Assembly (NCBI GenBank): GCA_024734555.1
Contig: JANPWX010000215.1
Coordinates: 4,261,957 to 4,325,956 of the forward strand
Length of the DNA: 64,000 bases
Origin: Trochalopteron elliotii
Lineage: Eukaryota; Chordata; Aves; Passeriformes; Leiothrichidae
Direction: 5' to 3'
A program made the position numbers and the translations under genes. The notes beneath the pieces are model-generated. The model made no database searches, had not been told where the DNA came from, and worked only from the letters and a program-made list of their open reading frames with translations. The first letter of the stretch is position 1; each line of letters starts with the position of its first letter. Below are positions 22,501-36,700 of the stretch, in pieces.

Positions 22501-25119
22501 TTATTTGGTGAATCTACATATATAGTATGTATAAAAGAAAGATTAAATAGTACAAAGGTGAACTTATAACTGGACCCACACATATCTTACTCTCAGCTAT
22601 GCCTGATCTGTTGCCCAGTATAAGATAAATTAATGTAAAAATGCCGTACTATGGTCACAGGTTAGAATATTATTGCTGGAACAGTAATGAATGGTTATTA
22701 ACTTTTGCCCATGAGGTGCTCATGTTTCACCATGGTGTGGGTCATACACTGTACAAATACAGTTGTAATGTCCCTATCAGGATAGCTAGCTGGCTGCTCA
22801 AGACAATCGGAGTGACTTTAGGCAACGTGTACTTAAATTTTTGTTTAAACATCATGGCCTGGAAGTGGTAAGCACACCCCCACAGGTGGTGACACTAAAC
22901 AAGCAGTATCAGTAACAGGGAGCTGATAGAGGATGGGTGTTCCCAACTCCTGGCACAGTTCCAGCTGACGGCTTGATGATAACGTGGCTCTATCTTGGCA
23001 TTCAAATGCAAAACGCTAATTTAAAATTGTTCTTTTAAAAGAGTTTTTTTCTGGAGGTGGCATAAGCAATGCTATCCTAAATCTTGTGAAATACTTAGTG
23101 GTCAAAAAAAAGGCTGATGTATGTTTCAGCTGTGCTTAGCACAGAGGCACAGGAGCTGAGGCAAAGCAGCCATCTCTCATTTGCCCTCCCTCTCCGCAAG
23201 GTCATTCCAGCAGCTGACAATGACTGGACGAGAAACAATGTCTTTTTGCATCCAGCTGTTACCTGTACCTAGCTGTATCACTTGGAGATTCCCTGGGAAG
23301 CAGGGAATTCCCACATAGTCAAGTCAAAAGCAATCTAATCTCTGTGTGCCAAAAAACCTGTGTGGAAAAAGGTGGAGATGTGAGTGTGATCTGAAAGCAG
23401 ATCACTTAAAAGAAGACCGCTTCATGAGGAGCCATACATAAGTAAAAATGCATATATTAGTGTTCCTGTGTCAATTATCTGTTAGGAGCCATTTCTGCTT
23501 TTAACATGTCTGAATGAGAAGAAAAAATAAGGTGTAATTTCTTGTTTTGTGTTGAGAGACCTGTAGTTATCCTGCTGTAGCTAGCTAGGTTTTCAGAGTT
23601 GAATGTATTGAGTCATTACAAACACTGGCAGGTTGGGATTTCAGTTCCTGCCCTCCTGTTTCATATCATGCAGCTGCTGGAGCTGCAGAGTAAACAGACA
23701 TCTGGTGGAGAGCTGCCTGCAACCAGCAGCCTCCCGCATTCTGCACGTGTTGCTGGGCAGAAGTAACCAGGGACCAGCTGTTAGCACCCTCCTCCTTTCT
23801 GGGATGAGTGGAGGGGATATAAATCAGCAGCACAGGAAGAATGGAGGAAATGCCTGTCTTTGCCTGGCTATTGTGGAGCTCTACTCTTTGCTACTTTGGT
23901 GGGTTGGTTAGCAGGGCTGAATCCAGGCTGCTAGTTCAGGACACCGTGTTGATCCCTCCAGTGATCTGAAGTTTTAAATGTCAAATATCTTGTTAAAAAG
24001 CAAACTGAAGGTAATGGATAGCATCATCATGTAGATGATGTCAGTTATTTGGAGAGAAGCAATTATTCCATGCTATATTCATGTGGCTGCAACATGCCAA
24101 AAGACCACAGACATGGGGGTCAGTAATTATTGGTATTATTTTCATTACAGGTTTGTATGGTAGCTTATAAGCTCTACTATCTGTTCTAGCTCCCTGTACT
24201 TTCTGACTGAAAATCCTAAAAATTATTTGCAGTTTTGGATGACCTTCATGTGGACACTTGGATACTCCGAATGTCACACTGTGTGTGTGCAGAGCTAGCT
24301 GAGATCTTTGGCATGATCTCCTATAAAATTCTTCTTTTTACCTTCTCTTTTAGAAGAAAAGGAATCCATCAGACGGTGGGTTCAACTAAGGATGCCTCCA
24401 TAGTTTTGAGAGGTGTTCCTTATACTTGCATTTCTTCTTTCTATTGACCAATAAGATTGTCACACCTGTATTTCCTTGCCAACTTCCTGGTTGATATGTG
24501 CAAGAGATCAGCATCTAGCTTGCTTGACTTTGTTTCTCATGTAGCTCTTATGCAGAGCCAGTCCTACTTTTTGGTCTTAACTGTCCTGGCTCAGCCCCAA
24601 AAATAAATAACATTCTTATATTTGGTAGATTAAAGTAGAGTCATCATAAAAGCCTAAGAATTACTGTAGGAAGCGGCAAGTTGCACCTTGAACTTTGAGA
24701 CCATCCTTTTGGTTATTGACACTGCTATGTCAATGAAACTTAAGCATGAATGCACCATAATAATAAGTATTTTCCAACTGTCTCCTTGAGTCAGTCATAT
24801 TGGTTTTGAAATAAAACCACCCCATTTTCTTCTGTTAAATACAGGAAATGTAGGAATATAAAACTCCTGATATGAGTAGCTCTACCTTTTAACTATTTCA
24901 GTTGCAAGCCGCAAGACTTTCTGGGAGATGCCTTAACATTGTGAGGCGCTCCAGCAAAGTTAGTGGGGCCTTTGGTTGTTGAGTGTGCACTTGTCTAGGA
25001 GGGCTTGGGTCTGCATTACTCACAGGCTTTTTAGTTCCTTTGGGTTTGGGAAATGAGGAAAAAAAATTAATTTAACAAATCCTTTTCAGATAACTGACAC
25101 ATGCCTTGGAAGACTAAAG
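22501..25119. other. Intergenic DNA
   Basis: Nothing recognisable as a gene or repeat was seen. A mildly GC-richer stretch at 22880-23350 and 23620-23940 has no interpretable coding potential. Confidence 0.55.
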
Positions 25120-25232
25120 ATGCCCAAAGGGGCACATGGTGTGATTCTTGGGGGTGTCCTGTCCTGGGACAGGAGTTGAACTTTGATGACCTTTGTGGGT
25201 CCCTTCCAACTCAGCATATTCTATATTTCTAT
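25120..25232 (+). mobile_element. CR1 3'-terminal fragment, plus orientation
   Basis: Short 3' end of CR1: gacaggagttgaactttgat, then tttgtgggtcccttccaact and cagcatattctatatttcta. The last part is the typical CR1 terminus. Confidence 0.85.
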
Positions 25233-28200
25233 GGTCAGATTAAAAGAATAAAGATGATAATTTAAAAGAAGTGTTAAATTCACAAAGGTCTGTGGAAAAT
25301 AAAACTGGTGCTTTGTGCTTACAGGTAATTCAAATTGAAAAGCAAAATTGTTCCAGGGGTGTTACTCTAAGTGCACAATCATAAGATTTTCTTCCTGTCA
25401 CTAACATTGCTCATATAAAGAGAAATGACTCCTTTTGCTCTGCAGCACCTGATTCTATTAGCAAGGTGAATGTATTAGCAAAGACCCATCCAAGGAAAGC
25501 CTCAAGAGTTTTGCCTTCATAAGAGTGCACCATGTTGCCATGTTTCTTTCCTGTTTCCTGTTTGGTGAGCAAACAAACCTTCTGTGAGTTTGTTCAGTGA
25601 TCTGGTTCACATTCAGCAGAGAGCTTCCAAATTCTTTATGCATCTGTCTTACTGCTATCTCTAAAAATGTTGAAGTCAAGCTCTATTCTTGGCCGCTTGT
25701 CAAAAGGTAATTTTTTAATTTTTGTACAGGAATACTAATGTTCAAGTCAGCCCTTAAGTGAATCTCAAACTGAACACCCTTTGCTTTTTCTGACTGCATC
25801 AGCTGGTATGATAAATTCAGCTCTCCTTGCAAACTGCTTTTTATAGAAACCTTGCTAGATAAAGTGCTTTGATTGAAGTGGAAGACACACTGTGTTGGAG
25901 CTGAATTCTGTAAAGCTTTCTAACCAGTTCCAGAACAGTGCTGCTCTCCAATTTGCTTGGTTTCACTGAAATCTGCCTTGTGTGTGAGTCTCGCCCAGGT
26001 TGACTCGCAGAGCTGGCGAGCAGGAATCTCTAATTGCAGTAGCCCTGGGTGTTGGTTCTCTGCTTTGTGGCACCATAGCAATTTGGGAGTGGCTTTGTTT
26101 AATTCATAATCAAAATATCCTACTTGCCTTTAGTTTGCCTAGGGAAGTGGAGAGAGGGAGAGAACGAGAGAGAGAGAGTAATCCTACCTGTGGCATATAA
26201 CAGTAATGAAGTTTAAATATTATGGCAGCTAAATAACAAAGAGTTTATTCTATTCATGAAGGAAGATAACCTTTCATCTTCTCTTTGTGTGTTCTATGTG
26301 AGATGATATTGCATTCTGAATGTGTTGGAGACACATCCTAATGTAGGAATGCAGCTGTCAGTCAGCAAATCGGAGATGGACAAAAGTTAATGCTGGGTTT
26401 ACTCTACTGGTTGAACAGTAGCTTGCAGTTAAGTTGTACCAAAAATATTGCTGCAGTTCTTCTAACAGGAAATGAATTGGATATAAAACTAAATGCAAAC
26501 AAAAGCTCCACCCTACAGTTTTGGGGGTTTTGTTATATTATTCTATATTTTCAAGATTGTGTTATTTGCCAGTTCATGCTAAGACATGAATTTAGCAAAG
26601 ATATTAATGAAAGACCCACTAACATCTCTTTGCTCATTTGCTACAGGTGCCAGGGTTGATATTTTGGAAAATAAATGCATATTGGGAGGCTGGAGCAATA
26701 ACACTTGTTCTTTATTTCAGTGAAGCTCTCCCTACCCTTGGGCCTATTCATAAGTTCTGCACCATGCAACTTCGAAATAACAGTGGAGCCAGATTCAGGC
26801 CACTCTTTTTTCATTCATTCATTTTACATTTATTTTCTCAGGCTTCTGCAGAAGGATGAAAACTATGATGTAGGCAAGCCTTTTAGAGGGGTGACTGGGG
26901 ATTCAGAGAGTTATTTGTTGTCAACCAAGCATTTTAAACAAAAAAAGTAACTTTTTTTTAAAAAAAGTGCTTGATCAAAGACTTGCTGTGTCAAATTTTC
27001 ATTTTACAATAAAAAAAAAATCTGTTTGGATTGAAAAGTAAGATTTTTTGCAAAATTTCTCATTGAAGTAAAAGTTTGTTTAGAAAAAGTAATGATTTTG
27101 GTTTCACTTCCCAAAATGAGACTGTTGCAGAGAATTGCTTGTGCCGTTCCTACTTGTGGAGATCCACAGTGTGAATAATTCTCTAAGTGAAAGCATGAGT
27201 CAGTTACAAAGTCTATGTTTTAGAAAGCACTTAAGGAGTTGAACAGCCTGATGGGAGATTGGTAAGATGAAATTGGTCAAATCATGATTAGATGGTGGAG
27301 TAAGATGTAGCATGACACATGAAATTTGTAATTTCCCATAGAGTCTCCCACTTCTGGTAGAAAATCAGATAGTGGAATTTTGCCTTATAGAGTAAAATGG
27401 AGAATTTAAGTGTTTCTTGAAGTGTAGAAAGGCTTTAAAAATTATTTGAGGAAGAGATTCAAACTTTTGAAATTGCTATTCTTTCAACCAGCAAGTTCAG
27501 GACAAAATGCCACTGAAATTTGAGCAATATTGGACTCAACACTTGGATCTACAACCTGGATTTGCATTTTGTGCCTGCCATTACTAAATTTACTTGTGAC
27601 TTTCTGCTAAGTCACCCTCATGTTCTTGTTGATTAGAAACACTTTGTTAAACACTATTTAGGTGCTTAGCGCTGCGCAATGACTACAGCTTTTACCGTTC
27701 TGAAGGAATTTGTTTTGGACATGAACCTGCGTCATTCCAGAGTTCTTGTGGGGCATCTTAATATGACATCTACACTTTGAATCCAGTGTTTCCTTGGGGC
27801 TCTACCATTTATGCCTCCAAAGATGAAACCAAATAACCAGCTGTAAAGCTCTAAAATTATTCACATAGATCAATGTAGTTATGAAACTGTGGGAGTTAAA
27901 CTGTGTTGGCAAACTGTTATTACTATAATAACAAAAAGATAAATTATATAAATGGAGATGCGAGAACACAGGATGCTTGTGAGGTTGACAGAGCCCCCTG
28001 TGCCAGAGCTACTGGAGCAGAGTGTTGTTGTAAGAACACACAGCAGTGGAGGAATTGGCAGGTCACATCATAGCATAGCCGCACAAATGTTTGGAAAAGC
28101 TCCTCCTTTTGAGTGGTAAATCTTAGCTTATCTGATATAATACTGTGCAAAAATTGGCCTAAGCACTGCTGGAGTTATCTGGGACACAGGAGTGATCACA

Positions 28201-29423
28201 CTGTTTTTTTGACAGATGAAATGCTCCGAGCTCACCATTATGGGTAATCAGTTAACTGCTTAGCCAAGTGCCTTCATTCCTAAACTCCTTTTCAGTCACT
28301 GAAGAGCTTCCCCTTTCTTCTTGGGTGAGCTTTGCCATAGTGCTGAGTAGCCCTTCCTTTGCCAGGTCTACATGAAGATTTTCACTTCTGCCAGACATGG
28401 TTTTAAGGCTAAGCTGTCTGAGGTACAGCTTGTGTGTGTCAGTGCTCAGCTGTGTCCTGATTCCTGTCCAGTCCCTGAAGACAGGCTTTGAGCAGAAGCA
28501 CCAGCTTAGAGTGACATCTCAGCCCTCTCCCTGAATGACTCAGGGGCATGATATAGGTGTTTGTGATCATAACTCTTGGCTTGAAAGCCACTGAAAACAA
28601 TGTGGCAGGGCAACTTTTTGTTAGTGACTCAAGTTTTTAAATTCGTCCTTAATTTTTCCCAGTTATAGTGATGTCGATATTTAATAATCTTTGAAATACT
28701 GTGCCTGTGGCACAGAATATGAAAATATAACTCAATATAATATAGGCATATAGCAGGTGTGTGTTCAGGCATCCTGAACAGGATGTGCTGGCGGAAGTGT
28801 CCTGGAACTACCTTCCTCTTAATTCCTGCATTTAGCTCGCTTGCAAAGCTAATTGGATATAGTTTCTTCATGTAAGCAGTAGCTTGGCTTGTACTTCTAC
28901 TTTGTTTAATGACTAATCTCTTCCAATCTATATATGTTTAATCAGGAGATGACCTAGGTCAGATAATAAGTCTGCTGCAAATGTTCTATTTGCAGCATGT
29001 TGTGCTAAGCAATAGCAAATCTGTTGGGTATTCTTGTAATGCAAATCCCTTTCAAATCACTTTTACTGGTGGAGAGAAAACGTGTCAGCTTGTGAGTGGC
29101 TGCCTGCCTATTCCTGACCGACTTCATGTTTTCAAGAAGAGTTTCAGGGAATAAATATACCCATGCTATATTTATCCATGATGGTTTTGATTTGTCAACC
29201 TGCTGCTAATTTAAGTTGCAAAGAACTTCCTTTAGTATTAAGCAATTATTTCTAGGTTGATTAGTCTTAAATAATTTGTCCTAAACCTCAGACCTGTACC
29301 AAATCTTGTGTACTTTTATTCCTGTTGTTTACTGTTTCTATAAAGGCAAATCTCTATATGTCATTTAAATCTGATCTGTAGATTTCAAATTGCCGTGTCT
29401 GTCTGTCAAATCTACATTTTACA
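25233..29423. other. Intergenic DNA
   Basis: No gene or transposon recognised. It contains a short purine-rich GA tract at 26151-26178 and A- or T-rich patches around 26940-27070. Open frames are short. Confidence 0.55.
26151..26178. repeat. GA-rich simple repeat
   Basis: Interrupted (GA)n dinucleotide tract (agagagggagagaacgagag...) of about 28 bp. Confidence 0.8.
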
Positions 29424-29438
29424 TCCATCTATCTATCC

Positions 29439-29491
<53 letters not shown>

Positions 29492-29547
29492 CCTATCTAC
29501 CTATCTACCTATCTATCTACCTATCTACCTATCTACCTATCTATCTC
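29424..29547. repeat. Compound tetranucleotide microsatellite (ATCT)n/(ACCT)n
   Basis: About 124 bp of tandem tetranucleotides: CCAT/CTAT units, a pure (CTAT)n block, then CTAT alternating with CTAC. The length makes it likely to be polymorphic. It creates a false open reading frame of Ile/Tyr/Leu/Ser repeats. Confidence 0.95.
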
Positions 29548-32500
29548 TACACACATGCAGACTCCAGAAAGGACAAAGGGTCTTGCCAGAGCAGTGATGC
29601 AGAAGGCCTCTTTTTCATTTAATATTTGGGAACAGGAAACAAGCTTCTTCATGGTGGTAATTTTAAACATTGGATATGTATTAAGACCAATGGTCCCCAT
29701 GGACTTTTCTGTTTTTTTAGTGAGGAATGACACCAAGACTGTCCATCAGAGGATCTTTCCATTGTGGCCATCAGGCAACCCTACTCCTCTCTGTGTGAAT
29801 TTATTCCCAACAAGTAAGCTGTGCCTGGGACTGGGGACTGCCAAGTTGGATGAATCTGGCCCTTGACAAAGGACATGCTGTCTCATTACAGTGCCTAGCA
29901 TGATGTCAATGATGTGATTGGTGCTGGCTGAGATCACTGCTGCTCTGGTGAAGGGGAGGGCAGGAGGTCAGCCCTGCCAGCCCAGCCTGAGGAATGCCTC
30001 CGTGCTGGCTCTAATTGTTCTCCTGTGGTGAGGAGCTCAGAAATGAGAGACTAAACAACTGCATTAAGCTGCTACTCTGGGAGGACTATTGGGAGGTTTT
30101 TCACATGGTAGACTGTTCAACAAAGCCCCTAAATATACCCACGCTGGGGCATGGCTGTCATTCTGACCCAGGCTATTTGTTTCCTTCTTGCCTGATTATG
30201 GAAGATTAATATTCTGCCTTCTTGCCCCCTGTAATATCCTGATCTTGAGGGAGCATAGGAAACAGCTTATCCTATGAAATAAAATGATAGGGAATGATTC
30301 TTGAATGCCTGATCATTCTTGTCATGCTGTTTGACAACTCTTTTTGTGTTGTAAATGTGCAGTAAGACCTTTGATCCCTAAGCTGGTCACATTAAGTTCA
30401 CTACTCAGGCTGAGGCCCTGCTGTGCATTCAGTGAAGGTTTGTATCTGTGGAAAAGAATTAAGGGACACAGAGAGCTTTGTGCAAACCAACCTGAAAGGA
30501 TAGATGTGTTCTGGAAAATAAGCTTAAGCTGTGCCTCTGCAGAGGGAGTGGCATTGCTGTGCAGGCCAGCAGCTGCTGCAGCTGAACACAGCTTTGCCTT
30601 GCCCTGTTTGCATAGCTGGGTGGATGCTGGAGACGAGGGGAAAGTGGATAGGAGCCTGGACTGGTTTGCCCGCCATGCACAGAGTCCTCGATGAAACACA
30701 GGAGTCATCACGTGGTGAAAAGGGAAGAAAGCTGCCCTGTGCTTTCTGTGCCAAAAAGGGAGGCTGTGATGGTCACTGACAGCTCTTCTGCCTGGATGCA
30801 CTTTTGTGCTGGAGGAGGAAATGAAAAGTCAGGGTGGTGATACATGTGCTTATGATGTGAACTTCCTGTGGCATAGGAAAGGATACTGTTATTTCCCACA
30901 AAACCACCCACAAACCCTGTAGGAACTGCAACCACTCCTGATGTGACTAACCCTGAGTGACTGCTTAGCAGAGTCCACATTGTGAAGGGCTTGACTCACT
31001 TCTGTTCTCCTAAGTGTTTCAGAAAGAGAGATCTCTAAATGAAGATTAGTAAATCAGTGATATAATAAACCAATGACAAAGAAATGTTGGGCAACAATCA
31101 AAATTCTGTGCAGGAGTTGGAAGTTTGCTGTCATGGATACATGCCCATTTCTGGGTTATTTTAATTGTGCAATCAAATTTATATTTCAGAAAAGCACAAA
31201 GTGCTGTTTTGGTGAAAAAAAACGCCAAACTCTATAGTACCTGTAGTTTTACCTAAAACCAAGTATTTTAATTATAGCAGTTTATCTCTGATTGTGAAAA
31301 TTCCTTTGATTTATGAATATTACTTAGATTATGTGCCCTGATGATAAAATAATTTTCTAACTGCTTATGAGAGAAATTCGCTGGAGAAGTATTTTCTTAT
31401 TTATACTCCTTGCTGTAGAACCTACATGCTTGACTTCTTTGATTCATTTACCAGCTCAATTAATCCAGGTGGCCTTCCTTTGGTCATGCCCACAATTCCT
31501 TTCCTCCTTCATTCGAGGAAGGACCAAGACATAGGCATAAACTGCTTACACAAGGAGGCTGCATGGCCTGGAGATATAAAAGAGAGAGAGCAATGTGTAA
31601 TCCCTGTCAATGAGGAGCCCAGATACCAGAGCTCCTTCCCTAGGAAATCCACAGAGGGAAATGGCAGTTTAAAGTAGCTCAGACCTGCCTCCCTTTGATT
31701 TTTTTTTTTTTTTTTTTAATTTTTTATTTCTCAGGTATGGAGTGCATGGAGAAAAGAACCTCTAAAGACACATTCTGCACTGTTGTTCTTTGCAGCCTTT
31801 GTCACTCCATCTTCTGTTGAGTAGGACAAAACTGTATGTTACACTATTTGTCTTAAATATCTGTCAGTGATGACCCTCCCTTCCCCAGGCAGCCACTGAC
31901 AGCTGACTCATGTTTTTTTCCTAGAGAATGACAGCCTCAAGGCTTTAGTTTTTGGCTTAATCCTGGCTCGAGTTCAGGAAAATATCTTTTAAGATATACA
32001 GAGGAATTTTTCAGTGAATAGATTATCCTTTCTTTCTCTACTATCTTCGAAATCCAGTCTTACTTTTGACATTGCTTTCTTTCATGTTTTTGCGCTTAAA
32101 TCAAGAAAGGATAAACATTTTGTGCAAACAGGGTAACAATGACCAGGAGAATTGAGATGTATGTTGACATTTTAAAAACAAATTTAAAAAGTGTATCACT
32201 GTTATGTTCCCTAGTATGCAATGTTCTGCAATAAAGTAACTCATGGTTTAGTAGCATGGGTTGCTAAATTATCATCCCCACCTATAGTCTCTTTTGCTGG
32301 TTTATCCAAATAATTAGCTGAAACATAAAGATGAATTTTAGGTCCATATGGTATAAGTGATTTTGTCAACATGAAAAGGAAATAACACAGCTATAGAGAG
32401 AGAATACATTTTTCAAGTTTAATGTGTAGAATGGCTACACTTATGTAAGTTACTTATATAAGTTATCACTTACTTCATCAATTTGCACCTAAAATTAACA

Positions 32501-33633
32501 AAGAAATCTGTGTTTCATTCAGGACCTGCTCTTGCCTAACATTGTCACTTCAACTGTGTAAAAGCTGTCCTTTCTCTACTAAACAAGCACATTTCTATCT
32601 GCTATTCTACCCTGGTTTCACAAAGTCTAGCTTATATAGGAGATGAGTTTGAGAATTTTCTGTAATGGTCACACAGCAAATGCCTTGGTAACTTTGAGGA
32701 TAATTAGAGATGTTATTTGTTGCCTGAAGAGGTGCATAAAGAAGTCATTAGAACCAACATATGCCAGGAGGAGGCAGCCTTTCTATATCAAGCCTTTTAT
32801 AACAAGAGATTATAACCACTCACAATTTAACTGCAGAAACACACTGACAATAGGTCTGATGTCTCATACAGTAAGTTTATATCCTTCTTATTGGTAATAA
32901 AATCAGTCTTTAAAAATACTACCACACAATCCAGGTGAGACAACATGTTCCAAATATGCACTAGCATTACATGAAAGCACTTGATGTGTAGGTAAATCAC
33001 AGACAGTGATAGGTCCTCATGTGCTTGTGCACACTTCCCTTGAGGAAATCAGTAGGGAATTCATCTGTTCAAACCAAAGCATTTCATGCTAACAGTTAAT
33101 CTGATTTTGGAGTAACACTCCTAAAATAAGAGAAAACTTGTAAGGAAACTTCAGGACTCGATAACTAGCTGCACACTGAAGGCCAAGGCTCTGCTCTGAG
33201 GCAATTGCTGTTCTCTAAAGAGAAGTTAGCTTCATATTTGGTAGATACAGGGCCAAGCCTTTTTTTTATCCTGCCACCTGCCTTAGGCTGTAGTGGATAC
33301 TCTGCCCTTGAAACATAAGCTTCTCCACCTAATTTGTAGAAGGCCAACTAGCATTTAGTTACTAGTTAAACTTCAGATAAGCTCACAACAGTCAAGGGAT
33401 TATGATTATTGTTTAATCATGTGCCAAAATGAGCCAAGGAGGACAATGATGACAGCTACCATAGCTTCCCTTCATCAAGGCAGAGCCAGTATTGTTGAGC
33501 AGGAACAGTGCATTTTACTTGTGCAGTAATCACTCACCTCAAGTACTGTGTGAGGAGCATAACAGCCAAAAAGGGGAAATGTGTTCATGTCAGCAATATG
33601 TGCTGCTGTTGGGGCTGAGTTCTGGCCTCACTC
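29548..33633. other. Intergenic DNA
   Basis: No gene recognised. The 30.3-30.8 kb stretch has long overlapping open frames on both strands (up to 159 codons), but their composition is non-protein-like. A T19 run lies at 31699-31717. Confidence 0.55.
31699..31717. repeat. Poly(T) tract, 19 bases
   Basis: Uninterrupted T run followed by an AT-rich stretch. No retroelement body is visible next to it. Confidence 0.85.
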
Positions 33634-33778
33634 CATGGAATCAGAGAATTGTTTGCGTTGGGAGGGACCTTAAAGGCCATCTATTTCCAAACCCCTTTCC
33701 GTGATCAGGGACACCTTCCACAGGACCAGGTTGTTCAGGGCCCCATCCAAGCTGGCCTTGAACACTCCCATTAGAGTC
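33634..33778 (-). mobile_element. CR1 3' fragment, minus orientation
   Basis: On the plus strand it reads atggaatcagagaattgttt, gggagggaccttaaaggcca, gacaccttccacaggaccag and ggccttgaacactccca. This is the reverse complement of the CR1 3' region beginning with its terminal repeat. Confidence 0.9.
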
Positions 33779-36700
33779 CCAGTATGCCCAGCAACTGCAT
33801 GCAGACCTCTAATTCCTTCCACCTGTCCCCATGCCATGTGTGTCTGTGGTCAGGCAATACAGAGGGGCACCCAATTGTGTTGGTTACCCACAAAGGGGAT
33901 GGGAGCCAAAATCCTGCCACCTGTCATTCCCCCACCCTTGTATCAGCATGCAAACAATCTACAATTTCATAGGTGAGACACCCCTAGGAGTATATTTTTT
34001 ATTCCCGATTTAGCAAGCATAACCAATAACTTCACAAATTGTGCATACAAGTATATAAGATTTTTATTTTTCTCTGCACTGTTTTAAATTATTATAATTA
34101 CTTTTATGGGAGATTTTTCTTGTTTTTCAACTTTGCTGTTTTAAAATGTGGCTGTGAGCCTGACATCTTTTTGGCAACTTGCCCCAATGTAGTTTGAATG
34201 TTTCCATGATTTATCAGCATACTGCTACAAACTTATTGAGCCTACATAACTAAAATATACATATAGTGTAATGCCAAAGTATTTACTGGCGGTGGCAATG
34301 CTTGCTATTGTCTGACTTTGAACCACAGTTTCTTCTTTAAATGATTTTCAGCTTTACCTGGAGACATGGTAGCTATTAAAAAACTTGTAGTTAAAAAAAC
34401 TGTAGATAGAACTGTGGAATTATGTTTACCAAAAGTATTTTGGGAATTCACTCTTTCTCAAAGACATTGTTATTTCTAGGTTTATGGCTCAGTAGACCAT
34501 ATTATGAAACTATATAGCAGGAAGACTTTTCTTTAGCTTTCTTGGTGAGTCATCCTCTCAAAGGACACGTATCCTTTGATTTGTTTCAGTGCAGGAAGGA
34601 AAGATTTTATGGTTTACGTGTTAGTTACAAAATTGCGGATGCTCTCTTTCATTTGTCTTAGCACAATGACTTTTCTCCCTTAATTTCAGGAATTCAAATG
34701 AGTGATAGAACAGATTCCACAGTCAGAAAGAGGCAATGCTACTTAGTTGTTGCCTTTTTCCATTAATATTAGCTGGATAAAGGCACCCTCAGTTCCTTGA
34801 CCTGCCACATGCTTTTTGTGTAATCTTAACCTGCTTGTGTTTTAGTACCTTCTGTATAAAAATATGGAGAGCTAAACATTTTTAGCTCCTGCAACTCACT
34901 TCAGGGTAAATAACCAAAGGAGCTGTCAGTCTAATGCTGTTTTAATACTATGGTAGGACACCTTCAGGCAGCACACCTTCCTGTGGATACAGCTTTGCCT
35001 AGTGCTCAAGGTGTTTGGTGCTTTGTGCTCCAGAGACACCGTATAGCTGTACCCAGGGCTGTACAGGCTTAGCTCACCATCTGTGCAGTCAACACAATTG
35101 GTCAGGAAAAGCAGCCTGAAGGTATCCCCAGTGGTCATATTTGATGGTGTTAATAAAGTGGCTACCACATAAACACTTCAGGTAGGTTCACATTTGCACT
35201 GTTGCCTTCTAAAAATAGCATATGAGATACTGCTTATTCTTTTAAAATTCTCTGTGAGATATCCACAGAGCTGTTTCTTGGCTTTTATAAACAACAACCG
35301 AATGCACGCTAAAGGTTCATTTCTCTTTAATGGAGTTGTTCTGCATCTCATATCTTTAGTCCGAGAATGCAGGACAGCCCTTAATACATTTTTACTGGAC
35401 TATGACTCCCTCTGCATCAATTTGTTTGGTAGGTAAATAAGAAAGGGTGTTTTCCCAAGGAAGGAAAGATTTAATCACCAGGTCCAGGGTAACTGCTGCT
35501 CTGAATCTTTGAATTCCCTTTTGGGAATTCATTATGGGACTTAGGATTTTTTTTTTTTTTTACTTTTTATTGCCAAAGTAGAGAGTATATGAATTACTGA
35601 GAACTAAGCCGTTGAGAGCATGAGGGAATATTTTTCAATTAGAGCAAGAATTCTCCTCAGTAGGAATGTATATATGGAAATGTTTGAAATATAATAATTT
35701 GATATATTGATTGTGGAGCTGTCTTCCAACTGAAGCAGTGGAAGTCTGGAAGATGCATGCTCTTCTCCTCTTGTGCTCTGATAAAAATGCTCAAGAGCTG
35801 CATAAAATCACAGCCCCAACCACTTGTAGGCTTGAAGCAAAAAATCCCTTAGCAGAGCAAGCTGCTTTTCTCTCCATCCTATGCAGTATTCCTCACCATA
35901 GGGTGTAGCTTCTCCCCCAGACAGTCACTGTTCTCTTCCCTGCATGTGAACATAAGCAGTGAGGCCGGTTTTTATTTTATATCCGTGAACTTGTCTCTCT
36001 GCAGCTGGTTGAGTGCTAAATAGCAGGGTGGGTTCTTGTGTGCCAGCCTTTTACAAACAATCGCCTGGGGACATGTAGCCAGAGTGTGCTAAGGAGTAAC
36101 AAGTGATACCTCAGAAAGCTAACAGAAGACGCAGTAGATCTTTTTGAAGCCATTTTAGGCCCTTTCCTAAAACAGTAGCACAGTCTAAGCACCAACACAC
36201 CCCATGTGGAGTGTTTTCTTCTGAGTCTAATAAACTCGAAAATTTATTGTGTATGGTACCTTTTTCTCACAGGTCAGACTTAGAAGAGTAAAAAGGGTGA
36301 CTTGATGAATTTCTGTTGGAGCTGGCATTATAGGGAATTTTCAAAATGCAGATCTTGATATGGCAGTGTGAACTAAAAGATAATTCTGCCTATTTGGGGT
36401 TTTTTCTAATTACATAAAAATAGGGGAAGCAGCAGTTTTCGTATGTCTTCTCTGACTTTAAAGGGATCAGCAAGTATCTAATACCTCATAAGAGAAAAGA
36501 GTCTGCTGAAAAAGATGCACTTTTAGTGACTAGGGGGTCAGTTACTTTACAATACATGGTAGCAACCAAAGATGGAAGTGATGAGTTGCATGAGTGTCTT
36601 AAGCAGCAAGGAATTAATAAATAGACTGCAAATTCTGTAGATTTTCTGGTGGAAAAGTAAGTATTTCTCCCTTTCTATTCAGTGTTTTTGGACTTTTTAA

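Noticed and set aside
29424..29547. Regular short repeats that could suggest a CRISPR-like array
   Set aside because: Units are four bases with no unique spacers, in a vertebrate nuclear sequence. It is a microsatellite; the same holds for the AAAAC tract at 49.4 kb.
29390..29866. 158-codon plus-strand open frame rich in Ile/Tyr/Leu/Ser repeats
   Set aside because: The repeat part is simply translation of the tetranucleotide microsatellite; the rest has no splice context or recognisable similarity.
30322..30801. Long minus-strand open frame (159 codons) with an overlapping 116-codon plus-strand frame
   Set aside because: Both strands are open together, composition is not protein-like, and there is no homology I can name and no splice signals. 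Most likely chance in a GC-richer patch.
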